64,000 nucleotides of DNA from Ardenticatenales bacterium. Lineage in GTDB: Bacteria > Chloroflexota > Anaerolineae > Epilineales > Epilineaceae. Below, piece by piece: positions 7,496 through 14,814 of the stretch. The stretch spans positions 1 through 64,000 of the forward strand of contig JADYYS010000065.1 of NCBI GenBank assembly GCA_020853525.1, read 5' to 3'. The translations under genes were made by a program, and so were the position numbers. The notes below the pieces were generated by a model. The model did no database searches and was not told the origin of the DNA. It saw only the letters and a program-made list of their open reading frames with translations. How positions within the stretch are numbered: the first letter of the stretch is position 1; each line of letters opens with the position of its first letter.

Positions 7496-10311
7496 GCGCC
7501 GCCGTCCCGTGCGCGCAGCCGGGCGTTGCGCCCGATGAGCGTGGCGTAGTCGCGGGCCAGCCGCTTGAGGGCGCGCTCGAGTTCATCGTCCGCCGGATCG
7601 GCCGTCGACCACGCATCCAGAGTCTCGACGGCGTGCGCCGTGCCCACCGCCTCGACGTGGTCGTCGACGCGCAGCACGATCTCCCGCACCAGGTCGGCGA
7701 GCTCGGACAGGCTGCGCAGCGTGCGCTCGCCGCCCTGGCCCAGCCGGATCTCGCGTGCCAGCGTGTCGGCGGGCTGGTAGTAGAACCAGGCGCCGCGGTT
7801 GTGGATGAGCCCGAAGGCCAGCCCGAGCGCGAGCGCCAGGCGGTGCTCCTGCGGCCGCGTCTGGAAGCCCGGCAGCGTGTGGAGCGGGCGGCGGCCTTCC
7901 TCGCGCTCATAGGCGCGCACGTACTCCGGCCAGGCCTGCAGCGCACTGTACGGCAGCCCGACGCTGAGCGTGAGCACGGTCACGGCGTACGGGTCGTGCG
8001 TCGAGACCAGGCTCGTCGCCTCGCCGGCCAGCAGCGTGGCGCCGGCGTTCGGAACACCGACGACCTCGATCCGGCGCAGCGCGGCGTCCCCGCCCGGCAG
8101 GCGGGTGAGGTCGATGTTCACCGCCGGCATCGCCGCGGCGCGCAGCGCCGCCAGCCGCGAGCGCGGCGAGACGTCCGGCCGCTCGGCCATCGCCTGCTCC
8201 ACGGTGAACGCGCGGATGGGCTCGAACGGCACGCGGCACACCGCATCCAGGTGGACCGCCGCATCCTCGGGCTCTTCGGCCAGGGCCGCCAGGTGCCCGC
8301 CCGCCGCCGCCAGCCAGCGCGCCTCGACGACGGCCGCCGGTGAGCGGTGGCGCGCGTACAGCGTGTCCAGCAGGGCGTCATCCACGAGCCGCAGCGCCGG
8401 GTCGCCCGAGCGTTTGGCCACCGCCGTCACCATCTCGGCGCTGCGCTGCCGGGCGTCCTCCAGCGCGCGGCCGAGGCGGGCCGCCAGCAGGCCGAGGCGG
8501 CCCAGGCGCTCCGCGGCGGCGTCGTTCAGATCGCCCACGGCCGCCAGCGCCTGCTGGTGGGCCGCGCGGTCCAGCACGGCGAGGCCGACACGCTCGGCGA
8601 ACCGGACGTAGTCGTCCGCCGCGGCCAGCAGCCGCGCGCGGCGGAAGGGCCAGGCGACCGCGGCGGCGGCCACCATGTCCGCCGATCGCGCCGCCAGCGC
8701 GGTGCGGGCCGCCTTCTCGTCCGCCTTCGCTTTCTCCAAGCCGATGCCGAGCTCCGCGTTCAACAACGCCAGCTGGTGCTGCAGCGCTTCGAGGCGTGCC
8801 ACCGACCCGCTGACGCCGCCGATGCCGGCCAGCGATCCGTGGCCAAGCCACGCGGCCAGCCGGTTCCGCCACGCCAGCGCCGTCGCCGTCCCGTTCTGCT
8901 CGATCCAGACCGTGAAGTCGCCGGCCACCTGGACGCGCTCCCACTCGCGCACCCACTGTTCCGCCTGGCCGGGCAGCGCCTCGGCCGCGGCATCGCGGAT
9001 CCGCGGCGGCAGCTCGAGGGCCACGCCGAGCGGCGTGCCGGCCGCGTCGCGCATGAGGCGATCGCGCAGCTGGCTGCTGCGGATCCCGGCGGCGTCGCAC
9101 CACTCGGCCACGGCGGCGGTCACGATGTCCGCGTCCGCCGGAGCGAGCACGTCCTCGGCCAGGGTGTCCGCCACCAGCCGCGCCGCCAAGCCGTCGGCGA
9201 TCCTGCCGGACGGGAACTCCAACCGGGCGAGGCCGATGCTGCCGAAGAACGTCGCCCGCCCGTCGGCCGTGCGCTCGGTGAGGACCTCGTCCAGGTTGTC
9301 CATCTGGACGTCGCCCTGCTCGCCCAGTCGTGTGGCGCAGACCACCAGCAGGGACTGGGCGATCATCCGGCAGAGGTCGTCGCGGCTGACCCAGGTGCGG
9401 CCGCCCTCGTCGACGGCATCGACGAGCAGGTACATGTCGAACGGCGGGCGTGAGGGCTCGAGCACGGTGCCGTTGCGGTAGCGCAGCGGCGGCGCGCCGT
9501 CGATCATGACGGACTCCAGCTCGCGCAGCGCGGCCACGGTGTTGGGCGCCAGGCTCGGGCTGTTCGTGCCCCGGAACGCGCCGGGCAGCATCCCCATCCC
9601 GATGCTGACGCAGGCGTCGCCGAGCGTCCCGAGCGCCTCCATCTCGGCGCGCAGCAGGTAGCCGAGGTCGAGGAACATGCCGGAATTCGTGCCGCCGCAC
9701 AGCGATCCGACCTGCACCACCTTGACCCCTCGACCGGCGTCCACGTGCAGCCGCTCGTCGCCGTGGTTGTCCCGGCCGGCCAGCACCCACAGCGCGCGGC
9801 GGACCTGGTCCTGGATGGCCGGGAACTGCCACTGGAACGCCAGCGCGCCGACCGGCCGGAGTGCCTTGGCGGCGTGGGCGGTGCTGATCGGCGGCAGCTC
9901 GGCCAGCGCCGGCAGCCGCTCGCCGATCGTCGGGTGGTTGGCCAGGTGCTTGCGGATGCGCGCCACCGGGATCGGCCCGAGCGAGAAGCGTTCCGCTCCC
10001 TCTTCCAATGTGATGATCCGGTCGCCGAGCGCGACGGAAAGGCTCTCGTTGTCGATGTCGAACAGCAGCAGCCGGATGCCGGCCGGCACGGCACCGTAGA
10101 TGGCCACGAGCTGCGCCTTGAGCGACAGGAGCACGCGGTGCCCCACGCCGCCCGCGCCGACGATCAGCGCCGGCTGGGCGACGAACCCGGGCTCCGCCGC
10201 GGATCGGGGGTCATCCGCGTGGCCGTGGGCCATCTGGGCCATGGCCAGCGCGTGCGGCAGCGGTCCACCGAAGGTGGGGCGAGCGGGACGAGCGCCATCG
10301 CGCACGGTCAT
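7492..10311 (-). CDS. Tubulin/FtsZ-like protein (TubL-type)
   Basis: This 939-residue protein opens with a Rossmann-type strand-turn PALIVGAGGVGHRVLLSLK (about residues 48-66). It then has a tubulin-type glycine box, VGSLCGGTNSGMFLDLGYLL (near residue 205), close to the GGGTGSG loop that binds GTP phosphates in tubulin and FtsZ. Family members with this architecture occur with vWA and GTPase genes in a predicted membrane-remodelling system. The remaining 600 residues are helical and may form a filament-associated extension. ATG 10311 has GGAGGA six bases upstream. It lies 46 bases after the vWA gene and overlaps the next gene by four bases, so it is the core of a co-translated set. Confidence 0.85.
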   Translation of the reverse strand: MTVRDGARPARPTFGGPLPHALAMAQMAHGHADDPRSAAEPGFVAQPALIVGAGGVGHRVLLSLKAQLVAIYGAVPAGIRLLLFDIDNESLSVALGDRIITLEEGAERFSLGPIPVARIRKHLANHPTIGERLPALAELPPISTAHAAKALRPVGALAFQWQFPAIQDQVRRALWVLAGRDNHGDERLHVDAGRGVKVVQVGSLCGGTNSGMFLDLGYLLRAEMEALGTLGDACVSIGMGMLPGAFRGTNSPSLAPNTVAALRELESVMIDGAPPLRYRNGTVLEPSRPPFDMYLLVDAVDEGGRTWVSRDDLCRMIAQSLLVVCATRLGEQGDVQMDNLDEVLTERTADGRATFFGSIGLARLEFPSGRIADGLAARLVADTLAEDVLAPADADIVTAAVAEWCDAAGIRSSQLRDRLMRDAAGTPLGVALELPPRIRDAAAEALPGQAEQWVREWERVQVAGDFTVWIEQNGTATALAWRNRLAAWLGHGSLAGIGGVSGSVARLEALQHQLALLNAELGIGLEKAKADEKAARTALAARSADMVAAAAVAWPFRRARLLAAADDYVRFAERVGLAVLDRAAHQQALAAVGDLNDAAAERLGRLGLLAARLGRALEDARQRSAEMVTAVAKRSGDPALRLVDDALLDTLYARHRSPAAVVEARWLAAAGGHLAALAEEPEDAAVHLDAVCRVPFEPIRAFTVEQAMAERPDVSPRSRLAALRAAAMPAVNIDLTRLPGGDAALRRIEVVGVPNAGATLLAGEATSLVSTHDPYAVTVLTLSVGLPYSALQAWPEYVRAYEREEGRRPLHTLPGFQTRPQEHRLALALGLAFGLIHNRGAWFYYQPADTLAREIRLGQGGERTLRSLSELADLVREIVLRVDDHVEAVGTAHAVETLDAWSTADPADDELERALKRLARDYATLIGRNARLRARDGGA

Positions 10312-10357
10312 GTGGTCCTCCGATCGGGCACTGTCCGAGGTGTGATCGTCTGTAGCG

Positions 10358-12190
10358 TCATCGGCGTGCCGCGCCGTCCCACGTGCCGCCGGTGCGCGCC
10401 CGCGTGCCCGGCTGCATCACGTTCTCGTAGCGGCCGCGCCAGCTTCCGACGGCGATGTCGTCGCCGTGCACCAGGCCCCGCCGCGCGCGAATGGGTTCGC
10501 CGTTCACCGTTACGAGGCCGATGCCGAGCCCGTCCTCGATGATCAGATCGGCCCCAGCCCCGGCCCCGGCCCCGCCGTGCGGCGCCACGAGCGCGGCGCG
10601 GATCGGCGCTGCATCCGGGCTGTCGACCACGATGTCCGCGCCGGGCGCCGTCCCGATCAGGAGTCGGCTGCGCCCATCGAGTCGGATGGGTTGGGCGACG
10701 GCGCCGTGGCCGGACTGCGCGACGAGGGGGCGGAGCGAACCTTCGAGCGACGCGCGGGACATGCGGCCGCCGGGCCATAGCCGGCTGGGCCTGCCGAGCA
10801 GACCGGGCTGGCGGACGACGACGGCGGCGGTCGCACCAATGACGCCGACGAGGAGCAGGGTGGCGATGAGCGCGAAGCCGAGCCGGCCGCGGCTTCCGGG
10901 TTGCCCGGCAGCGCCGGCGAACCTTGCCGCCGCAGCCGCCGTCGGAGTGACGATGGACGGCGCGGTCCGTGCGGACGTTGCGGTCGCCACCAACGGCGCG
11001 GTCGCGGTGGGCGTCGTGTTCACGGGGGACGACGTGCGCGCGGTGGACGTCACCGTCGCCATGTCCGCCCATGCCTGGTATGCCGCCCCGTCGTCGGACC
11101 GCAGCCGCCACGTGCCCGCTGCCGGCTGGTCGAGCGACCAGATGGACGAACGGCCGTCCGGGCTGCGGTGAACCGCGAGGACGTCGTCGTCCGCGGCGGC
11201 GACCGCGGTGAGGGATGGGCGCACGAGGTCGACGTCGACCGCTCCGTCCGGCCCGGCGGCGACGACCTTCATGCGGCGCGTGCCGGGAGCGACGGCGATC
11301 GGCCGGCCGCCGGCGGCGATGTCGGCCGGGGCGGCGGTGGGCAGCGGAACGGATGCGTGGCCGACCAGATCGCGGGCGATGGTGTGGTAGACGCCGAGCA
11401 GGTCGGCGGGTGCGGTGGCCACGAGGAGGCGGCCGTCACGGCGGGCGGCGACATCCGTCCAGATGGCGGTCCATGCCGCGCGCTCCGCGGCCGGCGTCGT
11501 GGCGTCGGCGGGGGCGAGCAGCACCGTGATCCAGGCGGCGCCGTGGTCGACGAGCCGCGCGAGGTCGCGATCGAGCGCGCGGCCGGCGTTGTCGCTCGGC
11601 GCGGCGCTGGGCGCATCGGCCGTCTGGGGCAGGCCGTCCGTGAAGAGGACGATGGCGACGCGGCGGCCGGACTGGGTGCGCGGGCTGTCGAATGCCTCCG
11701 CAATGGCAGCGTCGAGCGCGGCGCCGATGGCCGTCCAGCCTTCGGGGGCGGGGCTTGCGAGACCGGCCAGGAGCGCGTCGCGGCCGTCGGGGGTGGACGG
11801 ATCGGTGAGCGGAACGGCCAGCCGGGCGCGCGTCCCGAAGTGGACGATGCCGATCCGCCAGACACCGGGCGCGGCCTCGGCGCCGAGGTAGTCCACCAGC
11901 AGGCGCGCGCCGGACATCCGCAACAACGCGGGATCGGAGGCCCGACCGTTCGATCCGAAGAGCGAGCCACTCTGGTCGAGGACGATGACGACGTCCGTGC
12001 CGTCGAAGCCGCCGATGTCGGCCAGCGGGGCCGGAGTGGACACGGCCGGCGCGGCGCTCAGCTTGGCCATGCCCCAGCCGAGGCCGACGCACGAGCCGAG
12101 GGCCAGCACGAACCCGATGATGGCGACGGCCAGGCAGCACCCCGTTGCCCCTCGAGCCGCCGTGCGCAGACGCACGGGCCAGTACCGCAT
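10358..12190 (-). CDS. Membrane-anchored vWA protein with C-terminal FHA domain
   Basis: This 610-residue protein has one N-terminal membrane segment (AVAIIGFVLALGSCVGLGWG, about residues 21-40), then a von Willebrand A domain with a MIDAS motif DQSGS near residue 70 and FTDGLPQ near 185. A second membrane helix follows (FALIATLLLVGVIGATAAVVV, about residues 430-450), and the C terminus has an FHA-like fold (SRLLIGTAPGADIVVDSP, then VNGEPIRARRGLVHGDDIAVG). FHA domains bind phosphothreonine, so a kinase-regulated role is possible. ATG 12190 is chosen because AGAGG lies five bases upstream; GTG 12196 is also open. It precedes the tubulin-like gene and corresponds to the vWA component of the proposed membrane-remodelling system. 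Confidence 0.8.
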   Translation of the reverse strand: MRYWPVRLRTAARGATGCCLAVAIIGFVLALGSCVGLGWGMAKLSAAPAVSTPAPLADIGGFDGTDVVIVLDQSGSLFGSNGRASDPALLRMSGARLLVDYLGAEAAPGVWRIGIVHFGTRARLAVPLTDPSTPDGRDALLAGLASPAPEGWTAIGAALDAAIAEAFDSPRTQSGRRVAIVLFTDGLPQTADAPSAAPSDNAGRALDRDLARLVDHGAAWITVLLAPADATTPAAERAAWTAIWTDVAARRDGRLLVATAPADLLGVYHTIARDLVGHASVPLPTAAPADIAAGGRPIAVAPGTRRMKVVAAGPDGAVDVDLVRPSLTAVAAADDDVLAVHRSPDGRSSIWSLDQPAAGTWRLRSDDGAAYQAWADMATVTSTARTSSPVNTTPTATAPLVATATSARTAPSIVTPTAAAAARFAGAAGQPGSRGRLGFALIATLLLVGVIGATAAVVVRQPGLLGRPSRLWPGGRMSRASLEGSLRPLVAQSGHGAVAQPIRLDGRSRLLIGTAPGADIVVDSPDAAPIRAALVAPHGGAGAGAGADLIIEDGLGIGLVTVNGEPIRARRGLVHGDDIAVGSWRGRYENVMQPGTRARTGGTWDGAARR

Positions 12191-12196
12191 GAGCAC

Positions 12197-12353
12197 CTCT
12201 CTTGCCGGGATGGGCGGTGGATGAGGTGCAGTATGCGGGGCGGGCGGGGGCTTGGGTTGGGTGGTTCGTCCTGGGTTTTGGGGGGAGGTTGCGGCGGGTG
12301 CGGTGGGCGATATGGCTATCCGTCGTCAACGGCTGAAGCCGTCGCACCTACGC
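12197..12353. other. Gap between the CARF-HTH and vWA genes
   Basis: This gap of 157 bases is the largest in the minus-strand unit. It contains a small hairpin, ACGGCTGAAGCCGT (about 12327-12340), that could act as a weak terminator or processing site. No gene is seen, and no promoter could be assigned with confidence. Confidence 0.4.
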
Positions 12354-13313
12354 CTACGCCGACATCTCCAGATCGAAGTAATGCGGCGCGAACAGCCCGA
12401 TCAGGACATCCGACGTGAGGCGTGCGTCGCCGAGGTCGAAGGTGGTGCGGAGCTTGAGGAGGATGTCGGCGAAGCGGTTGCGGATCGTGCGCTCGGCCAG
12501 GATGAGGTCGGCGGCGATGTCCTTGTGGGTGGGGCTGCGGTGGCGCGTCAATACCTGGTGGAGGAGGTGGGCGGCGAGGCGGCGTTCCTCGGGGGTGAGG
12601 ACGTCGTCCAGGAAGCGCTGGCAGCGGCGGCGCTGGTCGGAGGCAAGCGCGGCGCGATGGGCCAGGAGGACGGTGTCCGGGTGGTGGGTGGTGAGGAGGT
12701 CGGCCAGTGGGCCGAGATAGACCATGCCCATGGACAGGACCGGGACGGGCACGAGCGCGGCATCGGCCGGGGCGGTGGGGTGCATGGCGCCCGATGCGAG
12801 GAAGCGCTCGGTGCTGATGAGGTGCCAGAGGTGGTCCTGGTGGTCGAAGAGGAGCTGGGCGACGGCCATGCCGTAGACGGAGATGGACTTGCGGCCGCCG
12901 GCGATGGACAGATGGACCAGCTGGCCGAGCCGCTTGCGGTCGCGCACTTCGGCGTGGATCGTGCGGAAGACGCTGGCGGCGTCGTCGGCCGAGCGGATGT
13001 CGAAGATGGGTCGGTTGCGGCTCCCGACGAGGGCGACGCGGCGGTAGCGCAACGGCCAGTTGCGGCCGGCGTGGCGGTACGTGCCGCCGGCGAACGCGGC
13101 GTCGACGGCGGCCACGGCGCGCTCCAGCGCCTCGGCGTTGGGCAGCGGCCGGGAGACGGTGTTGTGGGGCGGTGTGGTGTGGATGACGACGACCTCGGCG
13201 ATGATCCGGCCGGCGGCCAGGAGGAGGTCGAGGGCGGTGGTGACGACCTGGGGTTGGAGGCCGAGGGTGGCGATGAGGACTTCTTCGCGGTGCGGGTCGG
13301 GGGGCGGGGGCAT
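12354..13313 (-). CDS. CARF-like CRISPR protein (NE0113/Csx-type) with C-terminal HTH
   Basis: This 319-residue protein starts EEVLIATLGLQPQVVTTALDL, a Rossmann first strand typical of CARF proteins. It contains VHLSIAGGRKSISVYGMAVA (about residues 135-155), matching the SGGRK-T/S loop of the CRISPR NE0113/Csx family. CARF domains bind cyclic oligoadenylates made by Cas10. The last 65 residues (SPTHKDIAADLILAERTIRNRF) form a predicted winged or LuxR-like helix-turn-helix. No HEPN or nuclease domain is visible. The likely role is a cyclic-oligoadenylate-responsive transcription factor, comparable in logic to Csa3, or a ring-nuclease-like sensor. It heads the minus-strand unit leading to the membrane-remodelling and adaptation genes and is divergent from the HU-like gene. 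ATG 13313 is the start. Confidence 0.75.
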   Translation of the reverse strand: MPPPPDPHREEVLIATLGLQPQVVTTALDLLLAAGRIIAEVVVIHTTPPHNTVSRPLPNAEALERAVAAVDAAFAGGTYRHAGRNWPLRYRRVALVGSRNRPIFDIRSADDAASVFRTIHAEVRDRKRLGQLVHLSIAGGRKSISVYGMAVAQLLFDHQDHLWHLISTERFLASGAMHPTAPADAALVPVPVLSMGMVYLGPLADLLTTHHPDTVLLAHRAALASDQRRRCQRFLDDVLTPEERRLAAHLLHQVLTRHRSPTHKDIAADLILAERTIRNRFADILLKLRTTFDLGDARLTSDVLIGLFAPHYFDLEMSA

Positions 13314-13562
13314 AGCGGGGGCTCCGGTGAGTGGGGTGCGTTTGGGCCGCGACCATATGTTAAGTCGTCGCGGGTCGTGAAGGGAGGGGCGCAGCGACGG
13401 CGACGGCAGTGCGACGGTTTCGCGGTCCGAGCGTCGGGTAAACGGCGGCGGCGCGGCGGTTTGGCGGCGTTCAAGAGGGGCTGGGAGCTTGTACGCTGTG
13501 GCCGTCCCGCCGCATCGGCGTCGGGCCGGACCGGGAGAGATCCAAGAAGGAGATCTGCGACT

Positions 13563-14156
13563 GTGGCTACTCTGATTCAAGCCGTCTCCGCCTACCGTCC
13601 CCGCGTGACGACGAATCGCGTGGTGGACCTCGACGAGCTGGCTGCGCGCCTGGCGCGTGGCTCGCTCGTCACGCCCAGCATCGCCCGCATGGTGCTGTCC
13701 GATCTGGCCGACGAGCTGATGTACTTTCTGCGCACCGGCGCCAGCGTCCGCCTGCCGGGCATCGGCGTCTTCCGCCCCGAGCTGCGGATCGACGGCGAGA
13801 TGCACACGGTGATCCGCATGGACCCCAAGCTGCGCCGCAACCTGGCCCACGTGAACGACTTCGTCGGCGAGGTCGAGGGCCGTGAGGCGATCGGGGTGGA
13901 TGTGGTGGCCATCAAGGCACGGTGGGACGCGGAGCATCCGGATGATCCGGTGGTGTTGCCGGTGGGGCGGGGGGGGCGGGCGGGCTCGCAGCCGGTGACG
14001 GTGGTGGAGGCGTCGGCGCCTGCAACGTCCGTCGCGCAGTCAGAGGCGGAATCGAAGTCGATCGAGTCTGAGCCGGTCCGTGGCGGTGCTGGGCGTGGGC
14101 GGTCCGGGGGCGGTGTGGCCGTGGCGGGCGATGAGGTGAGCGACGGCGAGGGCTGA
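13563..14156 (+). CDS. HU/IHF-like DNA-binding protein next to the CRISPR leader
   Basis: This 197-residue protein has an HU-fold N-terminal domain: LVTPSIARMVLSDLADELMYF (helices) followed by GASVRLPGIGVFRPELR, the beta-ribbon start typical of HU-like proteins. The C-terminal 70 residues are a low-complexity Ser/Glu/Gly tail. Start GTG 13563 is chosen because AAGAAGGAGAT lies at 13544-13554 with a 9-10 base spacing. It is divergent from the CARF-HTH gene and points toward the CRISPR leader. IHF bends the leader during spacer integration in type I-E systems, so a similar architectural role here is a reasonable guess but is not shown. Confidence 0.7.
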   Translation: MATLIQAVSAYRPRVTTNRVVDLDELAARLARGSLVTPSIARMVLSDLADELMYFLRTGASVRLPGIGVFRPELRIDGEMHTVIRMDPKLRRNLAHVNDFVGEVEGREAIGVDVVAIKARWDAEHPDDPVVLPVGRGGRAGSQPVTVVEASAPATSVAQSEAESKSIESEPVRGGAGRGRSGGGVAVAGDEVSDGEG

Positions 14157-14219
14157 TCGGCCTCATCGCCGGTAGCAACCGGACAGCACGAGCGGATGCG
14201 ACACAACTGAATGGCTAGT

Positions 14220-14257
14220 GCGACACGGGGGTGGTCTGCGGACCACCCCCGTGTCGC
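14220..14257. terminator. Strong 17-bp hairpin downstream of the HU-like gene
   Basis: A perfect inverted repeat, GCGACACGGGGGTGGTC, loop TGCG, GACCACCCCCGTGTCGC. It begins 64 bases after the HU-like stop codon. There is no T-tract on either side, so it could be a terminator, an insulator between the gene and the CRISPR leader, or a mobile palindrome. Confidence 0.6.
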
Positions 14258-14377
14258 GTTGGCTTGCCGCCGGTGGCGTGCTCGGCGGGCATGCGCATGT
14301 GCGCTTCCCACGCACCGTCGCTTTCCTCGTCCAACCCGGGTTCTGCGCGCGGGGAGTTCAGCATCCGCAGCGGCGGA

Positions 14378-14465
14378 GTTCCTTGCCTGTAGCGGCAAGG
14401 TTCCTTGCTTGTCGTCACCGGGCTCCTTGCCTGTCGTATCCGGGTTCCTTGCCTGTCGCCGCTGG
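14378..14465 (+). repeat. Four tandem 22-bp repeats upstream of the CRISPR leader
   Basis: Copies at 14378-14399, 14400-14421, 14422-14443 and 14444-14465 share the core TTCCTTGCCTGTCG (the second copy has TTGCTTGTCG and the first TGTAGCG). The unit length is 22 in all four, close to two helical turns, so bound proteins would lie on one face of the DNA. Its place between the HU-like gene and the array suggests a protein-binding array or a decayed repeat. Confidence 0.85.
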
Positions 14466-14814
14466 GATCGTAACTGGTAGCCGGCGCGGGTATCCTTGTC
14501 CGGCGCCAGAACACGCTGGCGCCACGTCGCCACTCCACACCAGCGACGGGTCTTCTCCCGGCGGCTGCGCGCCGCCAGCCTAGCCTGCAAACGCCGAACG
14601 AGCTTGCAGCGCCCGCGCTGAACGCGTATGATCGCGATTGAGGGCGTCTGAACACGTTTCCGGCCTCTGGCGGTTTCGCCGGACGGCCCCGGAAGGAGCG
14701 AAAATAGCCGATTTCACCGTCCTTCGCCGGACCCCGCGCTAGCCGCGCAGGCGAACGCGTCCGGAGGCGAATGAGGGCGAATGAGGGCGATTGAGACGGG
14801 GGCGACAAACTGCG
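14466..14814 (+). promoter_or_regulatory. Presumed CRISPR leader
   Basis: This non-coding stretch of about 350 bases abuts the first repeat. The repeat ends in ATTGAAAC, the usual crRNA 5' handle in type I/III systems, and the degenerate repeat lies at the far right, so the leader should be here and transcription rightward. The last 60 bases contain direct repeats of GCGAATGAGGGCGA/GCGATTGAG, which partly echo the repeat itself. No promoter could be fixed with confidence. Confidence 0.65.
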
